29,224 nt of DNA, from contig JAFAGA010000069.1 of NCBI GenBank assembly GCA_023423045.1, positions 1-29,224 on the forward strand. The letters are read 5' to 3'. Origin of the DNA: Bacillota bacterium. GTDB taxonomy: Bacteria > Bacillota > Clostridia > Lachnospirales > Lachnospiraceae. Below, piece by piece: positions 1 through 6,723 of this stretch. The notes under the pieces were generated by a model. The model had not been told where the DNA came from. It saw nothing but the letters and a program-made list of their open reading frames with translations, and did not search any database. Within the stretch, counting starts at the first letter, position 1. The number at the start of each line of letters is the position of its first letter. The position numbers and the translations under genes are program-made.

Positions 1-32
1 ATTTAAAAGAGCCTTCGGATATTGATAAAATT

Positions 33-50
33 GCCTGAATAACAGGCTTA
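33..50 (+). terminator. Small hairpin at left edge, possible terminator of an upstream gene
   Basis: GCCTG (33-37) and CAGGC (43-47) pair across a five-base AATAA loop and are followed by TTATTT. The stem is short and the upstream gene is outside the window, so this is only a possible end of an upstream transcript. No gene is visible in positions 1-200. Confidence 0.3.
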
Positions 51-143
51 TTTGGCAAACAAAAAATTACATAAATATCATTTTAGAAAAACAATGAGAA
101 AGTTGCCAACGTTTACTTGACACAAACTAATTACTGGTGCCGG

Positions 144-173
144 TTGATTCTATTTCAGATACTATGTTAAAAT
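144..173 (+). promoter_or_regulatory. Candidate sigma-A promoter of the P-loop kinase gene
   Basis: TTGATT (144-149) and TAAAAT (168-173) are separated by 18 bp, which would start transcription near 180. A better -35 match, TTGACA at 117-122, has no good -10 at the right distance. The site lies just ahead of the first gene and its short leader. Confidence 0.45.
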
Positions 174-202
174 AAGGAAAGGGAGAAATGCAAGGAGACC
201 CT

Positions 203-232
203 ATGCTCCTTGGGGAAAGGAATGGTATATAA
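203..232 (+). other. Nine-codon leader ORF with a strong ribosome site
   Basis: An ATG at 203 follows AAGGAG (192-197) by five bases and opens a nine-codon frame (MLLGERNGI) that stops with TAA at 230-232, one base before the ATG at 234 of the next gene. The downstream gene has no well-spaced ribosome site of its own, so translation may be coupled through this mini-ORF. It is short enough to be chance. Confidence 0.3.
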
Positions 233-233
233 T

Positions 234-743
234 ATGAATACGGTGTATCTGATATCAGGAGCCTGTGGCTGCGGAAAGTCAACCCTGGCAAAAAGCCTGT
301 CCAAGGAGAGTGAGCGTACTTTTTTCATTGAGGGAGATATCTTGAGCGGCTTTTTTTGCGATATGGGACAGGCCCCCTGGGATGAGAGATTAAGGATCAC
401 TTGGGATAATATCATCTCCCTAACCCAAAATGCATTGCGAAACCGGTTGAATGTAATTATTGATTATGTGGTGGAGGATGAACTGCCCAGATTGCTTCAG
501 GGCTTGAAAGAATTTGATTACGAACTGAGGTATATTGTACTTTTGGCCGATGAGGAGCATATCAGAGCCAGAATTGAGACGAGAGGAGACGTTGAGCTAA
601 TTCCCAGGGCCTTGTTTCTTCGTGAGCAGCTTATGCATACACAAGGCAATATTTCTTACATTTTGGATAATACCGAGTTGAACACGGAGGAAGTGCGGAA
701 GCAATTTTTAGCAGAGCCCAGATTTATATATAGAACAGGTTGA
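234..743 (+). CDS. P-loop NTPase, AAA_33-type kinase-like protein
   Basis: This 169-residue protein starts with a beta strand leading directly into a Walker A loop GACGCGKS (residues 9-16), as in small nucleotide or sugar kinases and shikimate-kinase-like P-loop proteins. A later segment rich in Arg and acidic residues (HIRARIETRGD) resembles a lid region. The ATG at 234 is chosen because it sits right before the first strand; in-frame TTG 210 and ATG 222 would add only a short unstructured tail. The substrate is not evident. It stands alone, with its own candidate promoter at 144-173 and a nine-codon leader ORF upstream that may couple translation. Similar proteins are usually annotated only as AAA family ATPases. 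The P-loop fold is sure; the function is not. Confidence 0.8.
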   Translation: MNTVYLISGACGCGKSTLAKSLSKESERTFFIEGDILSGFFCDMGQAPWDERLRITWDNIISLTQNALRNRLNVIIDYVVEDELPRLLQGLKEFDYELRYIVLLADEEHIRARIETRGDVELIPRALFLREQLMHTQGNISYILDNTELNTEEVRKQFLAEPRFIYRTG

Positions 744-777
744 AAAGAAAATGTAAGAAGCATGGAGCAATATAGGA

Positions 778-804
778 TTGACGATTTTACTAAAACGATA
801 TAAG
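778..804 (+). promoter_or_regulatory. Weak candidate promoter of mscL
   Basis: TTGACG (778-783) is followed 15 bp later by TATAAG (799-804). The elements are good but the spacer is short, so this is tentative. It is the best pair in the 137-bp gap before mscL. Confidence 0.3.
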
Positions 805-880
805 CTATTAGTATTCATCATACGGCAGGCGGGCCGAAGCTATGGTGCATTACATAAAATTACATAGGGAGGATAAAATC

Positions 881-1312
881 ATGTTAAAAGAATTTAAGAA
901 ATTTGCCTTAAGAGGAAATATGATTGATATGGCAGTCGGTATTATTATCGGAGGCGCTTTCAGCGGTATTGTTAATTCGTTAGTAAATGATATTGTCATG
1001 CCGATTTTGAGCTTATTGACCAAGCGAATTGACTTCACTAACCTGTTTATTGCACTGAATGGAGAACATTATGATAAACTGGATGCAGCCAAAGCGGATG
1101 GGGCAGCTACCATCAATTATGGTGTCTTTCTTTCGGGAGTGCTTAACTTTCTTATTATGGCCTTTGTTGTTTTCATTCTGGTAAGATGGCTTAATAAGCT
1201 GAAAAAGCCGGAGCCGGTTGCAGCTCCTACAGTGAAGCAATGCCCTCATTGTATGTCTGAAATCAACATTAATGCTAAAAAGTGCCCTTTCTGTACTTCA
1301 GATGTTGAGTAA
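881..1312 (+). CDS. mscL: Large-conductance mechanosensitive channel MscL with C-terminal zinc ribbon
   Basis: MscL is a pentameric inner-membrane channel that opens under membrane tension to release solutes during osmotic downshock. The 143-residue product begins with the family's amphipathic helix and first membrane helix (LKEFKKFALRG then MIDMAVGIIIGGAF, residues 2-27). The second membrane helix is at about residues 81-101 (GVFLSGVLNFLIMAFVVFIL). ATG 881 is preferred over an upstream in-frame ATG because of the ribosome site GGGAGG (866-872) and the alignment to MscL N-termini. Instead of the usual charged C-terminal helix it ends in two CPxC knuckles (Cys 121, 124, 135, 138), which predict a cytoplasmic zinc ribbon. 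The gene appears monocistronic and is followed by a hairpin at 1345-1380. Confidence 0.96.
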   Translation: MLKEFKKFALRGNMIDMAVGIIIGGAFSGIVNSLVNDIVMPILSLLTKRIDFTNLFIALNGEHYDKLDAAKADGAATINYGVFLSGVLNFLIMAFVVFILVRWLNKLKKPEPVAAPTVKQCPHCMSEININAKKCPFCTSDVE

Positions 1313-1344
1313 TAGAGGATATTCTTTATATTGTCAATCACGGA

Positions 1345-1380
1345 TAACCCGGGTACTGTTTGGGATAGTATCCGGGTATT
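1345..1380. terminator. Hairpin downstream of mscL
   Basis: ACCCGGGTACT (1347-1357) pairs with AGTATCCGGGT (1367-1377) with one wobble position. There is no clear T-run, only ATTATAAT, so it is a weak terminator or mRNA-end stabiliser for mscL. Confidence 0.5.
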
Positions 1381-1404
1381 ATAATATTTGAAGGAGGGTA
1401 ATGC

Positions 1405-1746
1405 ATGAAGAGCAGCTTTTCAGAGGTAAAAATTTTTCAGGTAAAACCAGATAAACTAACTGAATTTGAAGCCCTGATTACTTCGATTGCGGAGGAACAA
1501 AGGCAGCAGATTGGATGTATTGATATTAAGTATTTAAAACGCTTCTTTATTTTTGATGAGATCGGCAAACCGCCCAGAGAATTAACGAAGATTGTGAAAT
1601 GTGTAAAATACTTCTCCTATTGGGAATTTGATACTATGGAGAACTACAAAAATGCGACTGACTGGTTTTTTGCGAACTACGTAAAAGATATTCAAAAACT
1701 GCTTATTATGCCTTTTGATATAAACTGCGGGAATTCAATATATTGA
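1405..1746 (+). CDS. Small ABM-like (dimeric alpha/beta barrel) protein, function unknown
   Basis: The 113-residue product has the pattern of an antibiotic-biosynthesis-monooxygenase-like ferredoxin fold. A first strand (SEVKIFQVKPDKLTEFEALIT) leads into a helix. A repeated edge strand (KCVKYFSYWEFDTMENYKNAT) follows, with the usual 'yWeFdsmE' spacing. Such proteins form dimeric barrels that act on small aromatic or haem-like ligands or serve as sensors. No catalytic residue can be assigned. The start at 1405 is supported by AAGGAGGG (1391-1398). It is followed immediately by a perfect 11-bp terminator hairpin, so it is probably transcribed alone or by read-through from mscL. Confidence 0.55.
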   Translation: MKSSFSEVKIFQVKPDKLTEFEALITSIAEEQRQQIGCIDIKYLKRFFIFDEIGKPPRELTKIVKCVKYFSYWEFDTMENYKNATDWFFANYVKDIQKLLIMPFDINCGNSIY

Positions 1747-1749
1747 AGC

Positions 1750-1776
1750 ATAAACGCCGGTGCAGCCGGCGTTTAT
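1750..1776 (+). terminator. Rho-independent terminator after the ABM-like gene
   Basis: ATAAACGCCGG (1750-1760) and CCGGCGTTTAT (1766-1776) form a perfect 11-bp stem with a five-base loop. The stem overlaps a short T stretch (GTTTATT). It separates the left-edge genes from the yqeG-aro cluster. Confidence 0.75.
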
Positions 1777-1817
1777 TGCTATCAAGGATCAATCAAGGAA
1801 CTATAACCAGATTTATC

Positions 1818-1846
1818 TTGTGCTATTATCCGCTGCTTGCTATAAT
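1818..1846 (+). promoter_or_regulatory. Sigma-A promoter with extended -10, ahead of yqeG
   Basis: TTGTGC (1818-1823) and a perfect TATAAT (1841-1846) are spaced by 17 bp, and TGC directly before the -10 makes it an extended -10 promoter. Transcription would start near 1853, leaving a leader of about 80 nt before yqeG. Confidence 0.65.
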
Positions 1847-1933
1847 GGAATATGGATTAAATTCGTAAAATAGTATAGAATAATCAGCATAGAATATAGC
1901 AGACAGTTTACAATACAAATATGGGAGGTTCCT

Positions 1934-2452
1934 ATGCTTCGCAGATTTTATCCTAAGAGATTAGCGCCGTCATCCTACGATATCGATTATGAGCAATTAT
2001 ACAAGGAAGGATACCGGGGGATTTTATTTGATATAGATAACACTTTGGTAGAGCACGGGGCGGATGCCAGTGAACGCGCCATACAATTATTGGCACGCCT
2101 TAAGAAAATCGGTTTTCAGACCTGTCTGATTTCCAACAACAGTGACCAGAGAGTTCGGCGTTTTAATGAGAAGATCGGTACAAATTATATTCATAAGGCT
2201 AATAAGCCCTCCATCAAAAATTATATCCGGGCGGTTAAGCTGATGGGAACGCGGATTGATAATACCATATTTGTGGGGGATCAGCTTTTTACCGATGTGT
2301 ACGGTGCAAACCGGATTGGGATGATGACCTACCTGGTGAAGCCGATCCATCCCAAGGAAGAGATTCAGATTGTGTTGAAGAGGAAGTTGGAACGGATTGT
2401 ATTGTATTTCTACCGCAGGGATTTGGCAATGGGGAGAATTAAGCAGGATTAG
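1934..2452 (+). CDS. yqeG: YqeG-family HAD phosphatase
   Basis: YqeG proteins are HAD superfamily class IIIA phosphatases found next to aro and ribosome-assembly genes in Firmicutes. This 172-residue protein has HAD motif I FDIDNTL (nucleophile Asp33, acid/base Asp35) and motif II in CLISNNS (Ser67 or Asn68-69). Its motif III/IV region is VGDQLFTD (Asp116, Asp121). Its length matches the family. The start has GGAGGT (1924-1929) upstream. It is the first gene after an extended -10 promoter and is followed closely by the shikimate genes. The physiological substrate is unknown. Confidence 0.9.
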   Translation: MLRRFYPKRLAPSSYDIDYEQLYKEGYRGILFDIDNTLVEHGADASERAIQLLARLKKIGFQTCLISNNSDQRVRRFNEKIGTNYIHKANKPSIKNYIRAVKLMGTRIDNTIFVGDQLFTDVYGANRIGMMTYLVKPIHPKEEIQIVLKRKLERIVLYFYRRDLAMGRIKQD

Positions 2453-2490
2453 TGGATAACAGCAGTGAATTTATAAAGCATTGTGGATAA
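2451..2490 (-). other. Two DnaA-box-like 9-mers between yqeG and aroK
   Basis: On the minus strand 2482-2490 reads TTATCCACA, a perfect DnaA box, and 2451-2459 reads TTATCCACT, one mismatch away. They share orientation and lie 31 bp apart, in the gap before aroK. A related GGATAA follows near 2508. They could bind DnaA, but two short motifs may be coincidence. Confidence 0.35.
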
Positions 2491-2565
2491 CATAACAGCA
2501 TTGTAAGCGGATAAATGCCCAATCAAGGATGTGGCCATGCGGACGTACAGGTATGGGAGAGGAAG

Positions 2566-3078
2566 ATGGGACACAATATAATATTAATCGGATATATGGG
2601 CTGCGGAAAGACAAGTGTCGGAGCAAGACTGTCGAAGCAGCTGTCATATGATTTTTTGGATACGGATGCCATAATAGAACAAAAGACTGGAGATACGGTC
2701 AGCCATATTTTTGCAGCTCATGGAGAAGACTATTTCCGTTCTTTGGAGACAGAGCTTTTAAAGGAGCTGCTGCCAGTGCTGGAACGGACCGTGCTTTCCA
2801 CCGGCGGGGGCTTGCCTCTCAGAGAACGGAATGCCGAACTTTTGAAGGAACTGGGATTTGTGGTACATCTGAAGGCGTCCAAGGAAACCACTCTGCAGCG
2901 TCTGAAAGGAGATACCACCAGACCGCTGTTGCAGGGCGAGGATATAGAGCAAAAAGTTGAGAGTATGCTGGCTTATAGAATGCCTATATATGAAAGGACA
3001 GCCCATGCCGTTGTTGTAACCGATGGCAGATCGGTGAAGGAGATTGCCGCACGGATTCGGGAATTGTACATAAGTTAA
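2566..3078 (+). CDS. aroK: Shikimate kinase
   Basis: Shikimate kinase phosphorylates shikimate with ATP in the chorismate pathway. From ATG 2566 the protein is 170 residues, the usual size. Walker A is GYMGCGKTS (residues 9-17). The shikimate-binding set includes LDTD (Asp32, Asp34), Arg58 in YFRSLE and the GGG turn at 80-82. The lid Arg119 (DTTRPLL) and the adenine-side Arg138 (YRMPIYE) are present. An in-frame ATG at 2515 would add 17 unrelated residues and lacks a ribosome site, whereas GGGAGAGG precedes 2566. It sits one gene before aroQ, so two steps of the same pathway are adjacent; aroE is about 10 kb away on the other strand. Confidence 0.96.
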   Translation: MGHNIILIGYMGCGKTSVGARLSKQLSYDFLDTDAIIEQKTGDTVSHIFAAHGEDYFRSLETELLKELLPVLERTVLSTGGGLPLRERNAELLKELGFVVHLKASKETTLQRLKGDTTRPLLQGEDIEQKVESMLAYRMPIYERTAHAVVVTDGRSVKEIAARIRELYIS

Positions 3079-3148
3079 TAGGTGGATGCTGTAAAAGAGC
3101 CGGAAGGCATATCAGAGATGAGGTAAAGAGGAGGAATGGAGGGAAGGA

Positions 3149-3595
3149 ATGAGAATATTAGTAATAAATGGTCCGAACCTGAATTTTCTTGGGATTCGGG
3201 AAAAGGGTATCTATGGGAAGCAGGATTATTACTATCTTCTGAACATGTTGGAGGAAAAGGCTAAATCAGAGGGAATTGATATGGAAACCTTTCAAAGCAA
3301 CAGCGAGGGTGAGATCATTGACCGCCTTCAAAAGGCCTATCATGACAAGGTGGATGCGGTTGTAATCAATCCCGGTGCTTACACCCATTATAGCTATGCC
3401 ATCCGTGATGCGCTGGCATCACTTACGATACCGAAGATTGAGGTACATATTTCCAATATTCATCAGAGAGAAGAGTTTCGTCATACTTCCGTAACGGCAC
3501 CGGTATGCACAGGGCAGATTGCCGGCTTGGGCCTTCAAGGATATTTGCTGGCGATTGATGCGATACTTAACATAACTGGTGAGGATACTCAGTGA
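3149..3595 (+). CDS. aroQ: Type II 3-dehydroquinate dehydratase
   Basis: The enzyme dehydrates 3-dehydroquinate to 3-dehydroshikimate in the shikimate pathway. The 148-residue chain has the family's opening strand ILVINGPNLNFLG (Asn10, Asn12) and an active-site loop with Arg17 and the catalytic Tyr22 (IYGKQDY). NPGAYTHYSYA (Asn74, His80) and EVHISNIHQREEFR (His100, Arg111) bind substrate and shape the dodecamer. The motif after Arg17 differs from the common REPxxYG, reading REKGIYG, but Arg and Tyr are kept. GGAGGGAAGG precedes the start. It lies between aroK and the aminopeptidase, the same order as the aroQ-pepP-efp block of many Firmicutes. Confidence 0.96.
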   Translation: MRILVINGPNLNFLGIREKGIYGKQDYYYLLNMLEEKAKSEGIDMETFQSNSEGEIIDRLQKAYHDKVDAVVINPGAYTHYSYAIRDALASLTIPKIEVHISNIHQREEFRHTSVTAPVCTGQIAGLGLQGYLLAIDAILNITGEDTQ

Positions 3596-3664
3596 CAGGG
3601 ATAAGGACAACAATAGCGGTAAAGATAAAAATATAAAATATAATTAGAAAGACGGGTAGAGATT

Positions 3665-4732
3665 ATGGACAATTATAAAAGAGTACAGGAAATATTAAAA
3701 AAGCGCTCCATTGAAGCAGTATTAATCTCCAATGGCAACAATATGCGTTATGTCAGCGGATTTGCGGGAGAAACAGGTTATATCTATATCTCGGAAAGCA
3801 GGCATGCTGTTGTTACGGATTTTCGTTATACCATACAGGCAGAGATGGAAGCGGAAGGCTATGACATTATAACCATCGGAAACGGTGGGTATGAGGAAAC
3901 ATTGAATGAAATACTGCAGGCGGACGCAGTAGCTAAGCTGGGATTTGAGGCGGAAGATATGCTGTTTGCGACTTATAATCGACTGAAGGACAAGCTGAAG
4001 GTGCAGGAACTGGTTCCTCTGGGAAATGAAATTACAGCAATGCGCCGGATTAAGACTCCCAGGGAGCTGGAGTGGATTAAGCATGCGGAAGCCATCGGTG
4101 ATATGGTATTTACAGAAATATTGGATTATATCAAGCCGGGAATGACAGAACTAGAGATAGCAGCAAGAATTGAGTATTTGCTGAAGGTAAAAGGTGCGTC
4201 CGGGTCCAGCTTCCCGGCAATTGTAGCTTCCGGAGTGAATTCCTCCATGCCCCATGCGGTTCCTTCCGCGAAAAAAGTTGAAACCGGTGATTTCCTGACC
4301 ATGGATTTTGGATGTGTATATGAAGGCTACTGCTCCGATATGACAAGAACCATCGTGATTGGTAAGGCATCTCCGAAACAGAAGGAGGTATATGATACCG
4401 TACTGAGAGCACAGCTGGCGGCTTTGGATTTCATCAAAGCCGGAGTAAAAGGCAAGGAAGTAGACAAGGTTGCCCGTGATATCATCTATAATGCGGGTTA
4501 TGAGGGCTGTTTCGGACATGGACTTGGTCACAGTGTAGGTCTGCACATCCATGAGAATCCCAGATTATCCATGCTGGAGGAGGATGTAATTGAGGCAGGC
4601 ATGACGGAGACAGTGGAGCCTGGCATCTATATTAAGGGCTTTGGCGGTGTTAGAATCGAGGACCTTGTTGTGGTTACAGAAGACGGGCATGAGAATTTCA
4701 CATTCTCTAATAAGAAATTGATTGAATTGTAA
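3665..4732 (+). CDS. pepP: M24 family aminopeptidase (Xaa-Pro aminopeptidase/YqhT type)
   Basis: This cytoplasmic metallopeptidase removes N-terminal residues, typically before proline. The 355-residue protein has a creatinase N-domain (about 1-125) and a pita-bread M24 domain. All five dimetal ligands are visible: Asp214 and Asp225 (MDFGCVYEGYCSDMTR), His289 (GHGLGHSVG), Glu318 (TVEPGIY) and Glu332 (VRIEDLV). His197 in PHAVPS is also in the expected position. The gene directly precedes efp, as in B. subtilis (yqhT-efp). EF-P relieves ribosome stalling at polyproline, so a proline-peptidase neighbour is fitting, though no functional link is shown here. The symbol pepP is by family similarity; exact substrate preference is not readable. 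Confidence 0.93.
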   Translation: MDNYKRVQEILKKRSIEAVLISNGNNMRYVSGFAGETGYIYISESRHAVVTDFRYTIQAEMEAEGYDIITIGNGGYEETLNEILQADAVAKLGFEAEDMLFATYNRLKDKLKVQELVPLGNEITAMRRIKTPRELEWIKHAEAIGDMVFTEILDYIKPGMTELEIAARIEYLLKVKGASGSSFPAIVASGVNSSMPHAVPSAKKVETGDFLTMDFGCVYEGYCSDMTRTIVIGKASPKQKEVYDTVLRAQLAALDFIKAGVKGKEVDKVARDIIYNAGYEGCFGHGLGHSVGLHIHENPRLSMLEEDVIEAGMTETVEPGIYIKGFGGVRIEDLVVVTEDGHENFTFSNKKLIEL

Positions 4733-4752
4733 GAGTCAGTCGAAAAAAAATG

Positions 4753-4779
4753 TTGCAAAATAGTCCAGGTTATTATAAA
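4753..4779 (+). promoter_or_regulatory. Weak candidate promoter of efp
   Basis: TTGCAA (4753-4758) and TATAAA (4774-4779) flank a 15-bp spacer, shorter than ideal. It lies in the 83-bp gap between the aminopeptidase gene and efp and could supply extra efp transcription. Confidence 0.3.
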
Positions 4780-4815
4780 CTAAGGAGTAGTCAATTTTAA
4801 GGAGGAGTTTTGTAT

Positions 4816-5373
4816 ATGGTTTCAGCAGGCGATTTCAGAAACGGTCTGACAATTGAAATAGACAATAGCGTGTTTCAGATTATTGAGTTTCAGCACGTAA
4901 AACCGGGTAAAGGCGCAGCGTTCGTTAGAACTAAGTTAAGGAATATCAAAAGTGGCGGTGTAATTGAAAAAACCTTCCGTCCTACCGAGAAATATCCCCA
5001 GGCGCATATTGAGAGAAGTGATATGCAGTATTTATATTCTGATGGGGAGCTGTTCCACTTCATGAATGTAGACACTTATGATCAGATTGCTATGAATGAG
5101 GATGCTGTTGGAGATGCTCTGGAATTCGTAAAAGAGAATGATATGGTTAAGATGCTTTCCCATGGCGGACAGGTATTTGCCATCGAGCCTCCGTTATTTG
5201 TAGAATTGGTTATCACAGAGACTGAGCCCGGCTTCAAGGGTGATACCGCGACAGGCGCCAATAAGCCTGCGGTAGTTGAGACAGGTGCAACCGTATATGT
5301 TCCGTTATTCGTTGAGCAGGGTGACAAGATTCAGATTGATACCAGATCCGGCGAGTATATGAAGAGAGTATAG
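4816..5373 (+). CDS. efp: Translation elongation factor P
   Basis: EF-P binds between the P and E sites of the ribosome and rescues stalling on consecutive prolines. The 185-residue protein shows the three-domain EF-P pattern. Domain I carries HVKPGKGAAF, with Lys32 at the loop tip where other bacteria carry a modification. The C-terminal region holds VPLFVEQGDKIQIDTRSGEYMKR, the family signature. ATG 4816 is chosen over TTG 4810 because AAGGAGGAG (4799-4807) is eight bases upstream. A lysine at the tip resembles the B. subtilis type rather than the rhamnosylated arginine type; no modification enzyme gene (epmA/earP) is in the window. A strong terminator follows. Confidence 0.98.
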   Translation: MVSAGDFRNGLTIEIDNSVFQIIEFQHVKPGKGAAFVRTKLRNIKSGGVIEKTFRPTEKYPQAHIERSDMQYLYSDGELFHFMNVDTYDQIAMNEDAVGDALEFVKENDMVKMLSHGGQVFAIEPPLFVELVITETEPGFKGDTATGANKPAVVETGATVYVPLFVEQGDKIQIDTRSGEYMKRV

Positions 5374-5398
5374 AAAGTATTTAAAAGTATCGTTTAAG

Positions 5399-5452
5399 AA
5401 ATAGCGCAAAATCAAGGGGATAAAGTATTTCCAATGATTTGCGCTATTTTTG
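5399..5452 (+). terminator. Rho-independent terminator of the aro-efp cluster
   Basis: The left arm (5399-5414) and right arm TGATTTGCGCTATTT (5435-5449) form a 15-bp stem with a single bulged A, then a T-run to 5451. It marks the end of the yqeG-efp block and the start of the accessory region. Confidence 0.85.
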
Positions 5453-5522
5453 AATCACCAGGAAACAGTGAAAAACAGATAAATTGGGTATCTTATAAAG
5501 TATAAACTCTACGGAGCGTTTA

Positions 5523-5551
5523 TTGAAAATTATCTTGCTGCAAGTTATAGT
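5523..5551 (+). promoter_or_regulatory. Sigma-A promoter of the HTH-desulfoferrodoxin operon
   Basis: TTGAAA (5523-5528) and TATAGT (5546-5551) are separated by exactly 17 bp. The predicted transcript starts near 5558 and carries a leader of about 130 nt before the TTG start at 5692. Confidence 0.6.
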
Positions 5552-5629
5552 ACAGGAACATAATGCGTGTTTCTGCAGTCAAAAATCAGGAAGTGATCCG
5601 TTTTTCGAAGTTCAAAAAAGGCATCCTTT

Positions 5630-5657
5630 TATCGGAAAGTAAGGAAAATGTCCGATA
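5630..5657. repeat. Inverted repeat in the leader of the HTH-desulfoferrodoxin gene
   Basis: TATCGGA (5630-5636) and TCCGATA (5651-5657) form a perfect 7-bp inverted repeat with a 14-bp spacer, about 75 bp after the predicted transcription start. It could be an operator for the XRE protein encoded just downstream or an RNA hairpin. Confidence 0.4.
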
Positions 5658-5691
5658 CATGTATTTGGAAAAGGATAGGGAGGAGAGAAAA

Positions 5692-6297
5692 TTGGATTGT
5701 AAAAAGGTCGGAATACTGCTGTTGCGCCTGCGAAAAGAAAAGGGAATGACACAAAAGCAGATTGCGGACAAGCTGAACATCAGTGATAAAGCAATTTCAA
5801 AATGGGAACGGGGACTGGGCTGTCCCGATGTTTCAATGCTTAGGGAGATTTCTGATATATTTGAAATAAATATTGAGCAGCTTCTGTCCGGTGATTTGGA
5901 GCCGAATCAAATTGAGATTGGTAATTTGAAACGAATCAAATTTTATGTTTGTCCGTACTGCAGTAATGTAGTCAATAGCACGGGTGATGCAGAAGTATCC
6001 TGCTGCGGACGCAAGCTGCCTCCCCTCGCTGCAAAACCGGCGGATGAGCTGCATATGGCAACAATAGAAGAATCGGGAGACGAATACTATATCACATTTC
6101 ATCATGAGATGAGCAAAAAGCATTATATTTCCTTTGTGGCATATGTCACAAGTGACAGAATGGTGCTGACAAAACTCTACCCGGAACAATCTGATGCAGT
6201 ACGGCTTCCGAAGCTAAGCGGGGCAGGACTTCAGCAAAAATACGGTGCAATTTTGTATTATTACTGCACCAGGCATGGGTTGTGGGTCTATCAATAG
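5692..6297 (+). CDS. XRE-type HTH regulator fused to a desulfoferrodoxin-like iron module
   Basis: The start is TTG 5692, six bases after GGGAGGAG (5678-5685), giving 201 residues; an in-frame ATG at 5563 would add 43 residues lacking any domain. Residues 7-60 are a Cro/CI-type HTH (MTQKQIADKLNISDKAISKWERG). Residues 83-201 match desulfoferrodoxin end to end: a desulforedoxin-like centre I (CPYC at 87/90, CC at 104/105) and a superoxide-reductase-like centre II with the full His4Cys set (His121, His138, His144, Cys192, His195). In superoxide reductases the residue before the first of these histidines is a Lys that assists catalysis; here it is Leu120. This suggests a redox or oxygen-species sensor rather than an efficient enzyme. 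It heads a two-gene unit with the GIY-YIG gene 26 bp downstream. Confidence 0.88.
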   Translation: MDCKKVGILLLRLRKEKGMTQKQIADKLNISDKAISKWERGLGCPDVSMLREISDIFEINIEQLLSGDLEPNQIEIGNLKRIKFYVCPYCSNVVNSTGDAEVSCCGRKLPPLAAKPADELHMATIEESGDEYYITFHHEMSKKHYISFVAYVTSDRMVLTKLYPEQSDAVRLPKLSGAGLQQKYGAILYYYCTRHGLWVYQ

Positions 6298-6323
6298 GAG
6301 CTTTATTAGGAGGGAAAATATTC

Positions 6324-6656
6324 ATGGAGCAATTTTCAAAAAGGGATAGAAAAGAACAGTATAAAAACCGGGTTGTAACCGGTGGAATTTATTGCATTAA
6401 ATGCAGCGGTAATGGTCGAACCTGGATCAAATCAACAAAAGATCTGGCAGGACAAAAGAATAAGTTTGAGTTTTTTACGTCCACCAATTTCTGCCCGGAG
6501 CCGGGGATGAATTTGGAATGGAAGCAGTATGGGGCCAATTCCTTCTCCTTTACTGTTCTGGAGGAAATTAATAAGGGGGAGACGCAGACCGATCAGGAGT
6601 TTGCAGAGGATATTCGTACTCTCTATGATATGTGGATGGAAAAGCAGTCGGTATAA
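6324..6656 (+). CDS. Small GIY-YIG family protein
   Basis: The 110-residue protein has the GIY half of the GIY-YIG nuclease core at residues 21-23 (GGIYCIKC). The second strand reads TWIKST (33-38) where YIG would be expected, and a conserved acidic segment VLEEI (78-82) follows. Both are typical of divergent members of this fold in Clostridia. Canonical GIY-YIG nucleases cleave DNA with a Tyr/Arg/Glu set; whether this one is active cannot be judged. ATG 6324 has AGGAGGG (6308-6314) upstream. It is in one transcription unit with the HTH-desulfoferrodoxin regulator, suggesting induction by oxidative stress, but that is inference. Confidence 0.75.
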   Translation: MEQFSKRDRKEQYKNRVVTGGIYCIKCSGNGRTWIKSTKDLAGQKNKFEFFTSTNFCPEPGMNLEWKQYGANSFSFTVLEEINKGETQTDQEFAEDIRTLYDMWMEKQSV

Positions 6657-6723
6657 TAATGTTATCCTGTATTTGCCTGCAGTTCCATATATTTTACTAA
6701 GAGCGGATTTGGATGGTAATCAT

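Noticed and set aside
5563..5691. N-terminal extension of the HTH-desulfoferrodoxin protein from ATG 5563
   Set aside because: There is no ribosome site at 5563, the extra residues match nothing, and an inverted repeat lies in this stretch; TTG 5692 has an ideal ribosome site.
6529..6723. Upstream extension of the membrane-anchored protein into the GIY-YIG gene
   Set aside because: It would overlap the GIY-YIG coding region in another frame and place the membrane segment internally; ATG 6724 gives a normal N-terminal anchor.
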